The notes under the pieces were generated by a model. It saw only the letters and a program-made list of their open reading frames with translations, did no database searches and was not told where the DNA came from. Positions 20,903 through 31,519 of a DNA stretch of 64,000 bases are shown here, piece by piece. Source of the DNA: Anaeramoeba flamelloides (lineage: Eukaryota; Metamonada; Anaeramoebidae); contig JANTQA010000029.1 in assembly GCA_027625915.1 (NCBI GenBank), positions 682,001 through 746,000 on the forward strand, written 5' to 3'. Made by a program: the position numbers and the translations under genes. The first letter of the stretch is position 1, and the number at the start of each line of letters is the position of its first letter.

Positions 20903-21447
20903 AATATAAACCGTATTCCAAAAATTTGGACACAGTTTAAACAGTGAAAAGAACAAAAATACTGCACTTTAAATTCAACTTGGAAAAAATTTTGATTTTA
21001 AAAACTATTTCATTTTTTGTCTTTTTTGTTTTGTTTTCATTTCTTTTTTTGTAGTTACGTAATCTGTTTCTTTAGATCTGATAATTTTTTTCCCAATGGT
21101 TGATAGAAGGTTAGTGTTGAGTTTGTTAAATTGGAAAAATCACATACAATTAATTGGTAGATGGTATCTTAACATTTGATCGATCAACAATTGTTGGTGA
21201 AATTTCAACAAATTTACCAATACATTTTTTGTTCCGATTTTTTCATTATTTTGGACACACTGCTTTTTATATTAGAATTTTATATTTTTTTCTTTTATTT
21301 GGATTAGAAAATAATTACTTATTAAAACATTAATACTATTTTACTTAAATGTTTTTTTTATATTAGATTTGAAAAAATACAATAATTTTTTTTTTCTTTT
21401 GCCTATTTTTTATTTTGGGTGTGTCTGAAATTTTGGAATAGGGCTAA
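20903..21447 (+). mobile_element. TIR element family A, copy 3
   Basis: Ends ACCGTATTCCAAAAATTTGG and the complement of CCTATTCCAAAATTTCAGAC, with the shared interior TTTGATCGATCAACAATTGT. An internal TTTTGGACACAC near 21250 looks like another end, so it may be composite. Non-coding. Confidence 0.65.
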
Positions 21448-21449
21448 TA

Positions 21450-22520
21450 AACTCAATTCCAAAAAATGGGATACAAAAAAAAAAATTACATTAATAAAAA
21501 TATACTCCAAAATACATGATACTTGAACATTAAAATAATAAAAGACCCGAAAATATTTAGTTAATACTATTTATATATTTTATAGTAAATTTAAAATTCA
21601 TTTCAAAAAATAAAAAAGAAAAAATAAAAAAAAGTATGCCCCCTTTTTTGGAACACGGTTACCAAAAAATCCATTTTTATTGAAAGAAAAATTAATAAAA
21701 ACTATTAATAGATTCACCTTGTCTTTTGATAACTAAATCTATCCTTTTAAATATAGAGTTTACTAATTATCTTAGGTTTCCGAACTCAAAGTATTTCATA
21801 CATTAGTGAAAATTTTAAAAATTCTTCTTCGTTTTTTGGTTACAATTTTTCAGTTTAGTGTCCATAATTATCCATAAATTACCAATTGAATTTAAATTTG
21901 TGGAATTGGGGGTCAAGGGTCCAGAACATTACATCCCCGATTTAAGTAAGTTTGAGTTTTTTTTTTTGAGGTATGTGGACAAGCTCCATCCTTTTGGAAA
22001 ATCCATTTCAACCCACTATATTCTGAATTAGCGAGTTGAATTTCCTTTGATTTTTTTGATAATATCATTAATAATACATTCAGTATTCACACTTCCATTA
22101 ATAATAATAATGTCTGTTTGTATCCCATGTGTACTAGCACACCATATCATGATTTTTTTTCAAAAAAATTTTTTCTCAATAAAAAAAGAATCTTTTTTCT
22201 TTTTGAGAGAAAAAAAAAAATTTTTTTTTGTGATCAGAATGAAAACTTTTAAATTTTATTTTAAAGTGATTTTGAGATTTTCGAAATGTTTTGAAAAAAA
22301 AAGAAAATTTTTTTTTTATTTGAAAAAAAAGAATACAAAAAAAATAAAAAAAATTATTGAAAATCAAAAAATCAAAAAATAATGAAAAAAATGATAGATA
22401 ATTAACTTTAAAATTATTTACTTTGATTGTTAATATCTAATGTTTCTATTTAAGAGTAAATTATATCCCTTTTCTTGGAATTAAATTGATTTTGAAGGTG
22501 TGCCCCAATTTTTGGAATTG

Positions 22521-22527
<7 letters not shown>
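21450..22527 (-). mobile_element. Tc1/mariner-type transposon with degenerate transposase
   Basis: Inverted ends AAACTCAATTCCAAAAAATG (left) and the complement of the same motif at 22505-22527. On the minus strand from about 22165 to 21800 a decayed DDE transposase is readable: KIMIWCASTHG (mariner VMIWxxIS block), INGSVNTE, WIFQKDGACPHTSKKKTQTY (second catalytic Asp, QxDxAxxH) and VLDP*PPIP, the degraded WPPNSPDLNPIE block. It contains several stops and the third catalytic residue is not recognisable. A further inverted end at about 21640-21665 suggests a roughly 200 bp nested MITE at the left. Confidence 0.8.

Positions 22528-22551
<24 letters not shown>
22526..22551. repeat. (TA)n microsatellite
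   Basis: About 13 TA units separating the mariner-like element from the GC-ended element to the right. Confidence 0.9.
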
Positions 22552-22557
<6 letters not shown>

Positions 22558-24034
22558 GCGCCCCGGATTTGCCAAAATTTCATCAAGTTTTTTAAATTAG
22601 ATTTAAAATGATATTGATCTACTAATATATTAATTTTCTTATTTGTCTTTAACCCAGATTTGAATTATAATAAAAAGTCAAAATAGTTCAAAGATAAAGT
22701 AGTTAAGTTATTGATTTTTTTTTGAAATTGAAAAAGAAAATAATAATTATTCATTTTTACTTTTTTTTTAAAGATTTTTATTTTTATTTTATTTTTTTAA
22801 ATTGGAAATTTTATTACATTAATAGTAATTCAAAACTCAATACATTAATTTATTAATAATAACCACCAAAAAATTTTGCTAATTTTATGATAAAAAAATA
22901 AATAAAAAAAATAAATTACTTTGAAATTTAATTTTTTTTAGAAAAAATTTCAATAAATATCGAATTAAGCGAAAAATGAAATTTATTTCTTTAGGCCAAA
23001 ATTAAATTTTTAATATGATTAATTTTCTAAAACTTTTATTTAAGCAATAGAAAAAAATTGAAAATCAAAAAAAAAAAAAAATTTGTAAAATAATTTCAAT
23101 TTATTAAATTGGAATAAAACAAATATAAATTACTTTTTTAATCGATAAAATATTTATACCTAAATTTAAAATAAAATATAAATAACTCTTAAATATTATT
23201 CCAATATAATAAAATAATCTCCGAAACCAAATTTTTTTATTATTGCATTTTGTTATTGGTAAAATTTTGAATAATATATTTGGGATATTTGGATTTTTCC
23301 CTAATAAATTAATCCAGATCTTGTTAAATAAGTTCTGATATATGGTCTCTAATTCAACAATATTGTTTATTTTATGTCTAGATTTTAAAAAGTCAAAAAT
23401 TAAAAAATTGTAAAATAAAAAAAAAATCAATTATTAATCTGACTCGAACTATTGGCCAAATCATTTAAAATTGAAAGAAAATCTTGTTGAAAAAAATTGT
23501 AAAATTTTGCAATGAAAAAAAAATTTGATTTTTTTTTCTAATTTAATTTATATTTTTTTTTTTTTAAATTATTTAGAATCTAATATAGATATTGATATTG
23601 AATCTTAATCAATAGATAAAACAAATTTTCTATGTGATGTTATAATAACTTTTATAATGAATAAATTATTTAATCAAACATTTTAGGCAATTTTGGGGTG
23701 CAAAGGGCCCCCAAAAAAATTTCCAGTAAAGTATGATGTGTTTTCAATGTTAAAACTAAGAGGATTTTGATGTCTAGACAAACTTTTCAAAAAAAAAAAA
23801 AAAATTTATTTTGACAAAACTTGGAAAAATAATCAAATCACAATAACAAAAAAAAAATTTCAAATGATAAAAATTTTTTTCAAGTTATTTTTTTATTTTT
23901 TGTAACTATACGATTTTTAATTATAAAATTTTCTTTCAAAGATAATTGTTTATTAATTCTATATCTTATTATCCTTTGATAACATTTCAAATTCAAATTT
24001 TTGTTTGAAATTTTTTTAGGTTATTTGGGGTGCT

Positions 24035-24039
<5 letters not shown>
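22552..24039. mobile_element. TIR element with GC-rich ends in (TA)n, 1.49 kb
   Basis: Left end CCCTTCGCGCCCC and right end GGGGTGCTAAGGG are imperfect inverted repeats that abut (TA)n arrays on both sides. A third copy of the end, GGGGTGCAAAGGG at 23695-23707, means either an internal end or two joined elements (22552-23707 and the rest). A 108-codon minus-strand frame at 23430-23104 contains SRHKINNIVELETIYQNLFN, faintly like a transposase C-terminus, but I cannot assign it. Confidence 0.6.

Positions 24040-24098
<59 letters not shown>
24040..24098. repeat. (TA)n microsatellite
   Basis: About 30 TA units immediately right of the GGGGTGCTAAGGG end. Confidence 0.95.
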
Positions 24099-24102
<4 letters not shown>

Positions 24103-24289
24103 CTATTTAATTAATTATTAACACCCAATGTGTGTTTCCCAATTAAATATAAGAATTATATTGTTAAATATCACTAAAAATTTGTTCAATCACCCCTGTA
24201 ATAAAAAAAACAAGATCTTACAACACAAATTAATAAAGAAAAATATATTTAAGGAAGAAGGTAAATTTTTATATTTTTAAATTTGAATT

Positions 24290-24520
24290 GTGAGAACCCG
24301 ACTGAAAAATATTTTTAGAGTGCCACAAGATATTGAAACCTTTAAATCAGAATACTATTCACTGCTCTATTTATGGAAAGAAACGAAAGATAAATCAGAG
24401 TTGAATCTAGACTTTTCCAATTTTTTGAACATTTTTTTGATTAAATTTTTGGTTTTATTCAATTCTATTTTGAATCAAGAAATGTACTTAGTCATAAATT
24501 TAGAATTAATTATTGAATAA
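24290..24520 (+). other. unrecognised short frame, possible exon
   Basis: Between about 24319 and 24420 the frame reads RVPQDIETFKSEYYSLLYLW and KETKDKSELNLDF, with amino-acid and codon use more like real coding than its surroundings. An acceptor-like ATTTTTAG precedes the AGTGCC. The remainder is Phe/Leu-rich and the frame ends at 24520. No family recognised. It may be an exon of a decayed gene or part of an unidentified mobile element. Confidence 0.25.
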
Positions 24521-25014
24521 ACCCAAAAAATAATGGATCTGAGAATGTGTGTATTTCGAACATATCTTTTTATTTTGAAGACCAAACAAGAAATATCATT
24601 TTACCAGATACATTTCTTGAAATCAAGATTTAAAAAAAAAAATTGACAAATAAAAGTCTATTTTAGAAGATTTATTTTTTTTAATGATCTTAGGAATTTG
24701 AAAGGGATCCGAACAATTTATTATCTTGTGTTTCTTATTCAATTCCTATTTATTATTATTTTACAAATAATCTTTTTTTTAAACATTTTTTTTTCAAAAT
24801 TCTTAAATAAAATTATTTTTATCAAACGAAGCAAAAAAAATAGTATTTCAAAAGATTAAGAGAAAAAAAACCCAATTCTTGAAAAACAAAAATAACTTAT
24901 ATATCTTGAAACTTGATTTTTTTCAGTATTTTTATAATAATTTATCTAAATTTCTGAAATATTTTGTTTTTATGAAATTGAGAAAATAGGAATTTTAAAA
25001 TCAAACTAAACTAG
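24521..25014. other. intergenic AT-rich DNA
   Basis: Nothing recognised. Confidence 0.35.
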
Positions 25015-25187
25015 ATTTCAATATTTTTGACTCACTTTATAATGTTAATTGAAGTTGTTTTGAGGGTTTATCCCAGTATTCTTATCAAAAAAAATATTAT
25101 CAAATTTTTGGATCAGAATCAGTTTTTCTAATTTTGCAAATTTTTATTTTACTTTTTCAAATTTCTGTTTTTCTTTTATTTTTTTTT

Positions 25188-25223
<36 letters not shown>

Positions 25224-25590
25224 CTTTTTTTTACTTATTCTAATTTTCCTCATTTCTTTTTTTTTTCTTTTGTTTTTCCGATACTTTTTTTTTGCAAAAG
25301 ATGATGAGGAAAAAAAAAGATGATCTTCGAAAAGACAAATAATCACTATGAATCTTGAGACTATGTAATGTCTTTTAAAATGAATTTAATTATTAGCAAA
25401 AAATCTTCTTGTTAACTTTTTTTCAGTCAAAGTTCAGTAATAACAAATCAGTAATGACCATTTATAAAAATTGTGTCTCATTTTTTTTTAAGTTTTATTT
25501 TTTGTTCATTTTTACAATATCAGGTTTTCATATTTTTAGAATGATTTAAATTTGAATTATTAATCATTTTTAATTATTTTTTGTTCTTGA
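25015..25590 (+). repeat. dispersed repeat family H, copy 1
   Basis: Collinear with 55125-55520 and 63345-63915. Landmarks: GACTCACTTTATAATGTTAA, a CAGTATTCTTATCAAAAAAA block, a long central poly-T tract (about 25185-25222), GATCTTCGAAAAGACAAATA, CTATGTAATGTCTTTTAAAA and CAGTCAAAGTTCAGTAATAA. No terminal repeats or coding frame found. The class is unknown. Confidence 0.65.
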
Positions 25591-26031
25591 ATACTAAATG
25601 ATATTTTTTTTTTTTTTCAATTTATTTTTTCAGGTGAGTCACAATTTGTGTAATGGTGTTTACTAACTATCCGATAAATCTATTATTTCTGAAGAAATAT
25701 TATTAAAATATCCTATTTTTTGATCTAAATCTAAACTAAGGAATTAGAAGATTAAATGAAAATTGGAATTTTTAAAATTATATTTGAAAATTCTTTTGAA
25801 ATTAGAGTAATTTATTAATAAAAAGTTTTTCAAATAAAAAGTTTTCCTGTCAGAATTAAAAATAAAACGAAGTAAAAAAGAAGTAATTATTTTAAATATT
25901 CGATTATGGTCAATAAATATATGATTTTTTTTTATTTTCTTGATCTATTTCTTTTTTTGAATTCCATTTTTTAATTGGTATGAAAATAGATTATACAGTG
26001 TTTACATTCCATTTCTCCTATTTATTAAATT

Positions 26032-26304
26032 ATGAATTTATTTAGTTCAAGAAATGATGTGAATAATTTAGTATCTCCGAAGCAAGAGGATTTCAATGCT
26101 GGTAAAAGGTACTTAGTCCCTTAATTTAATTTTACTCTTTCTTCACAAAATTTTCTTAAAAAATTAAATATTTTTTAATTTAATTTTTACAGGCTTCAAA
26201 ACATCTTTATTTTGACTAGTGAAGAAAAAAATCCAAATTTTTATCTTCAAAACCTATTACACAAAAAATTGAAAAAAATATGGAGACAAGAAAATCTTGA
26301 TTGA
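26032..26304 (+). CDS. hypothetical 62-residue protein, two exons
   Basis: Exon 1 (26032-26108) reads MNLFSSRNDVNNLVSPKQED FNAGK and ends AG|GTACTT; exon 2 (26193-26304) follows TTTTTACAG and reads LQNIFILTSEEKNPNFYLQN LLHKKLKKIW to TGA. The splice joins in frame (phase 2, giving Arg) across an 84 bp intron that contains in-frame stops. I see no family, no signal peptide and no membrane segment; it is short, polar and ends in a basic, probably helical segment. It lies convergent with the four-TM gene (stop-to-stop gap about 155 bp). Upstream exons cannot be excluded because AATTTATTTAG before TTCAAG could act as an acceptor. Moderate support only. Confidence 0.45.
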
Positions 26305-26460
26305 GGAAATTTTATTATTTTGGAATTCTTTTGTTTGTGAATTACAATCAAAAATTCAATTGTTTAGATCACGTGAATAAGTAAAAAAAAAATCTCTCAA
26401 ATCGAAGGTGTCTAAAATGGTGTAACCCCCCAGCTTTAAAATAAGAAAAAGATTTGGTGT

Positions 26461-27054
26461 CTAATTTTGCTTTTTATTTTTTTTTTCCTTTGTGATTTTT
26501 TTTTGAAATATCTTGTTGAATAAGTGGAACAATGAGCTTACTACAAGCCATAAAAAACAAAAAATAAGTAGAATCCACTTAATTAATGCAAAACATGAAA
26601 GGCCCACAGCATACCAATCTGGGAACCCAAGAGGATCTTGAATTGAAAGCAATATAAAAGCATTTTCGACACAATCAAACAAAGCCCCAACAAGTGCAAA
26701 AATTGCCATTAGGAACCCAATTCTTTTTTGTATCAGACTCTTCATTGCTCTTGCAGAGAATAAGCATAGAACACACAACGTTAAACTGTACCCCATCATA
26801 TATATGTAATCGATTGTTTGTGCGTTTTGAAAAAACTCCATTCCATTTTTTGAAAGAATAATCTTGTAGTCTTCTTTTAATTTTGATCCACTGAAGTACA
26901 GTTGGTGTGCAACGATTGTTGGGGCATTGCTTTTCTTGATCTGATCAACCAAAGTAAAATAAGAAAGAAAGTATAAAAACACACTAAAGATTAATGTGAT
27001 TCGTAGAGTTCTTGTTGTTGGGGTATATGAAAGTTTGTCAAGTTTTTGTTTCAT
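26461..27054 (-). CDS. uncharacterised four-TM membrane protein
   Basis: A 197-residue intronless frame with higher G+C than its flanks. Four hydrophobic segments are visible: about 17-37, 81-101, 111-137 and 149-177. Between TM1 and TM2 is a polar loop of about 45 residues (42-80). TM3 contains GALFDCVENAFILL, where acidic and Asn residues within a membrane helix are probably functional, and the C-terminus is Lys-rich (KKITKEKKNKK), so cytosolic by the positive-inside rule. I do not recognise a named family; similar four-TM layouts with an Asp-x-x-Glu-Asn motif occur in uncharacterised bacterial proteins, but that is memory, not a search. The gene is convergent with the small two-exon gene. 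Confidence 0.7.
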   Translation of the reverse strand: MKQKLDKLSYTPTTRTLRITLIFSVFLYFLSYFTLVDQIKKSNAPTIVAHQLYFSGSKLKEDYKIILSKNGMEFFQNAQTIDYIYMMGYSLTLCVLCLFSARAMKSLIQKRIGFLMAIFALVGALFDCVENAFILLSIQDPLGFPDWYAVGLSCFALIKWILLIFCFLWLVVSSLFHLFNKIFQKKITKEKKNKKQN

Positions 27055-27479
27055 TGGAAAAGTAAATGAAAAAAAAAAATGATTGAGAAATTATTTCTTT
27101 AAAATAGAAAAAAGTGAATACTATCTATACTCTACACTGACAAAATGGAACCAGTTCTTTGTTTCTTGTGTTTCATCATTAAAACTGTTGTTTGATAATC
27201 CTTTTTATCATATGTTTGAGATTTCAATTGATACATTTATTGATAATTATCTTTTTTTTTAAATTTGGATTATTTGGTTGATTGGGAATCCTAAATTAAA
27301 AAGTAAATCTCTGTGTGCAATGAAAAAGAGCCAAACAAATAAATAAAAGATCTGAAATTATAATTTATTTCTTGGGAGACTGTTCTTTATAATATGAAAA
27401 AGAGAAAAATCAAATGAAGTAAAAATTTTTTTCGCATTTTAGTTGCCAAGACCAATATATACTGATAAATAAAAATTTA
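27055..27479. other. upstream region of the four-TM gene
   Basis: AT-rich leader and presumed promoter, with no other gene seen. Confidence 0.4.
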
Positions 27480-27959
27480 CAGTGATCAAAATAATGCGTG
27501 CCCTAAGACTATAATCCGTGTTTCAAAATATTAACCGTGCTTTTTTTTCTTCTTTTTCCAAGGCAACATCCAATCTACTACCAAATAGTATACCTAAATT
27601 CAAATCAATTTTGAAAGTAAAGGTCTGGATATTTTCAGTAAAATTTAAATTATTCATGCAAATAGTTGAAATTTTTCCATAATTGTTTTGTTTTTTTTTG
27701 AAATTTTTTGTTTTTTTAATGATAAAAATTTTCATAAAAATTTACTCAATTTTTTGAGAGAAAAATTTCCAATTTAATCCTTCATTTGTAGAATTTCTTT
27801 TCCAATAATAGAACTTTTTGAAATCGATACCATATTTTTTTAGGGTCTAGTGTTGGTTTCTTTGATTGGTTAATGTATAGGTCTTCTATAACAAACAAAC
27901 ACGCTTTTTATTTTGAAACATCTATTAAATTTTTTTAGCACGCTTTATTTTGAATACAG
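27480..27959 (-). mobile_element. MITE family D, copy 1
   Basis: 480 bp, TA-flanked (27478-27479 and 27960-27961), with inverted ends CAGTGATCAAAATAATGCG and the complement of CTGTATTCAAAATAAAGCG. It shares a strongly conserved core (around 27620-27700) with the copies at 33602-34085 and 58308-58776. A 70-codon frame inside reflects that core and is not a convincing gene. Confidence 0.85.
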
Positions 27960-28669
27960 TATTTAATTAAATTTTTAGTTCAATTTCCTTTTTTGTAATT
28001 TAGGAGCTTAACTTTGAAAACAACTCGAGAGTTAGAATATTTTGAAGTCACAACTAATTTTACAAAGTTTCTCAACAATTAAGCCAATTGAATGTTATAT
28101 TCAAAAAGATTAAAAAAAGATTTAAAAAAGAAAATGATGTAAAAATTTTTAGATATTTATTTGAATTTATCAGTAAAAAAAATTATATTTTATTTAGTGA
28201 AGGAACTTATCTATTTCATTTTTTCCATTTTGTGTTTATGATAAGTTCTTTTAGAAAAAATTCCATTCTCTGAAAAACTTAAAACAATTTTTTATAAAAA
28301 ATTTTATAAATTGAAATTTGTTTTGATTCTAGATTTTTTTATGTGAAATATTAAATTGAATTTTTCCTTCATTTGAATTTTTTTTTTTTGTAAAACCCCA
28401 AACTTTGCCCATTTCCATATATATTGATGGTATTCCTAAAAAATAAATAAATAATTTAATCAATTACTGGGATTCTAATTTGAAATGGAATACAACTTTT
28501 ACATAAAAAGGTGGTTGTGATATTTTATCAAGTGGTCAAATAAAAAAAAATTTTTTTTTTGGTTTTCTGTTGTTATTGACGTTGGAAGGTGCTTACAATC
28601 CCAAAGCTTTTGGCTTAAAAAATACATTAGTATCACAAAAATTATGATTAATAATAAACTTTATTGTAA
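27960..28669. other. intergenic AT-rich DNA
   Basis: A 61-codon frame at 28088-28273 is Phe/Lys-rich and unconvincing. No repeat match noticed. Confidence 0.35.
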
Positions 28670-29200
28670 AAATATTCCAAAATTTTGTACGTTCCCAAAA
28701 TCAACAATAGGGAAAAGTCTCAATGTATTTATATTTTTTCACTAATATATATTAAATCACATGCAAGTTACCCTGTATTAATATTTTGGTCTTACTAATG
28801 ATTTTTATCCAAATAAGACAAAAAAATAGAACAAATAAATAACAATTAATGTGACAAATATGATAATATGAGTTGGAAAAAAAATTGTATTGGTAAATTT
28901 GTTGATATTCTCGCCAATAATTATTACATGAAAAGATAGTTTTATACCAAGAATTAATTGTATTTAGTTTTTTTGTTATTTAAAACTCAACATTAACTGG
29001 TATACATCATCGAAAAATAATTCCCATATATAACCAAACAGATTGAGTAACTGAATAAGAAGTAATGAAAAAAAAAACAGAAAAGAAAAAAAAATAAAAA
29101 TAGTTTGAAAAAATTCAAAATTATTAACAAATTAAATTGAAATTGAAATATATTATAATTTTTCAAATATTTTATGTGTGTCAAAATATTGGAATTTATT
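28670..29200 (-). mobile_element. TIR element family A, copy 4 (inverted)
   Basis: Inverted ends ATATTCCAAAATTTTGTACG and the complement of TAAATTCCAATATTTTGACA. The interior ATTGGTAAATTTGTTGATAT matches the 20903-21447 copy in reverse. Non-coding. Confidence 0.6.
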
Positions 29201-30809
29201 GTTACTATTTATTTTAAGCATTAATAAAGAATTGTTCGATGAGTTAAAGAGGGACTTTTTAATTTGGCTACATTTTTAAGTTCCAAATAAAAGAACACCT
29301 GGAATAGACACAGTCTTTTGAAATCATTGAAATTAATTTGGTTTTTTTTTTTTTTTTTGGGGGGGGGGTGGTGGCTTTTTTTTGGGAAATTTAGTTTAGA
29401 ATAATAATTTTAGATCATCAGAACAAAATTATCTCTGAATAAATTTTTTTTTTCACATTAATTTATTATCAATTAAAGATATGAAATTTTTGAAAACAAT
29501 ATATATTGATGATGAATTGGAAATTTTACTTTGAAATTATTCAAAGAACAAAAAGAAAGAATAAATAGATAGCTCAAGGATGGATTATTCAAATCATAAA
29601 AACACTAATTACAAACTCAAGTTATTGAAAATGTAAAAAGAATGACAACAGCGTAATAAAAAAGTTCTTTCTATCCCAAAACATTATTCCACCAATTTGA
29701 ACAAACTTTCAAATAAAATTGAATTCTTGTATTTTTAAAAATGGTATTATTTTATTTTTTTATGATTAATTTTTTTCAAAAAAAAAATCCAAAACATACA
29801 AAAATAAGTTTATTATTTCGAATCTTCACCCAATATTATTGTTTTGTATTTGAAAATAATCAATAATATTCAAAGTGTAGATTAATTTGATTTTCAAAGA
29901 ATAATTGGTCTCTATGAATGCCAGGGTTGCTAAAACCAAAAAATGATAATTAACAATAGAATTATTGTGATTATATATTTTGGCTTGATCAGAAATTCTA
30001 TCCTCAATGAATCAACAGTTCTTGTTTATCAAGCAATCCTTATACAACAACAATAACAAAAAAAAAAAAAAAAAAAAAAAAAAAGATAAAATATTATACA
30101 AAAATAACATTTAATAAATTGATTTATAATGCCGAGTATCTTCTTGTTTGAGTACTTTTCTTTTAAAAATGGTCATTTTTTTTCTTTGAAAAGAAAATAT
30201 ATAAGCTATATTTCAAAAATATGGGTAGATTTTTCATAATGAAAAAAAGTTGTTTAATAGTTTTGTTTTTTTTTTTTGAATAATAATGTTTTACAAAAGT
30301 GTTTAGAGTTAATAACCAATATTTATTAATAAATAAAAATATAGTGTAATCATTTTATTTTTTGAAAGGCAAATGAAAAAAAGAAAATAATAATAATAAT
30401 AAAGTTTGCCCTTAATTTTGTAATTTAGCTTACAAGATTTACAATATCAAGCACAATACATGTTCTGAATATACTTTTATAATCAAATCTTATCTATTGG
30501 AAGGTTAATTATTATACAGTCAAAATATTCTATTTTATAATACTTTTAAAGTTGGTACTTAATGCATTACTGGTCGAAAAAAAATTGATTATGTGTTTGA
30601 ATAATATTTTTAATTGTTCATTTTTCTTTTTAATATCATTTTTCCAATTTTGTTCAAATTTTACTCACATGGGTTTTTTTTCCTTAAAAATCATAATTAA
30701 GATAGAATTAAAAATTTAAATTGTAATTGTAGTGTTACGTAAGGACTGACACTTGGACTTTTTTATATGAAAAAAATCAAAAAAAATTAGTTCATATTTT
30801 ATCATTCTT
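29201..30809. other. intergenic, simple-sequence rich
   Basis: Includes a T17-G10 junction at 29340-29370 and an A run of about 26 at 30058-30084. No gene or dated repeat recognised. Confidence 0.4.
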
Positions 30810-31250
30810 GAAAAAAAGTGAAACAGAAAAAAAAAAAAGATCACCAGCCTTTTTTAATTGGGAATACAACCCTAATTGGAAAACTAAAATCAATTCAACC
30901 CAGTAACAAATTAACTTCAAAGAACAATTCATTATATTATTTTCAATCGAATCAACAAAAATTAATTTAAATCTACTTTTAAATTGAAATTCTTGAGTCT
31001 AGGGATTTGGTGATCCCAAAAAATGTCAATTTTTTCAATAAATTTACCATAATAGATAACTCAAAGAAACCCCCCCCCCATATCAAAAAGAGAGTATTAA
31101 AAAAACTGTTATTGTTCGTGAATCTTCCATTTTAACTTGAGTCATTTATTTTTTCTCGTATTAATTGATCTTACTTTTCAATTTTCAGGTTTCTGTGATT
31201 CTATTAAGGTTCCCAATCTAAAATCATGTGGAATTTTTTTTTCCCTTTTG
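30810..31250. mobile_element. long-TIR fold-back family E, copy 1
   Basis: Outer arms of roughly 90 bp: left with GTGAAACAG, AATTGGAAAACTAAAATCAA; right with TGATCTTACTTTTCAATTTTC and TTAAGGTTCCCAATCTAAAA in inverse. Collinear with 55790-56220, and related to 32885-33315 and, partly, 56730-56870. No coding frame. It ends about 270 bp before the kinase ATG, so it may supply part of that promoter. Confidence 0.65.
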
Positions 31251-31519
31251 AACTTTTTTTCTCATAAGTTACTTTGAAAATGTCTACAACCAGCAGATTT
31301 TGTATAACTTCAATTCCTAAAAATATTTTTTGGTGTTACTTTCCCCTTAAAATATATTATGTACCAATTTGCTTTTTATAAAACAACCAACCAACAACCA
31401 GTCTTGTATTCAACGCCAACTTCACATCACTTCAGAAAGGAATATTAACAATTTCACTTTTGAGTACTGGAAAAGAATCATTTTTTCTTACTTTGGGTAT
31501 TGTGCTATTCAACAAAATA

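Noticed and set aside
22047-22382. 111-codon plus-strand frame rich in Phe and Lys
   Set aside because: Antisense to the decayed transposase and then A/T runs.
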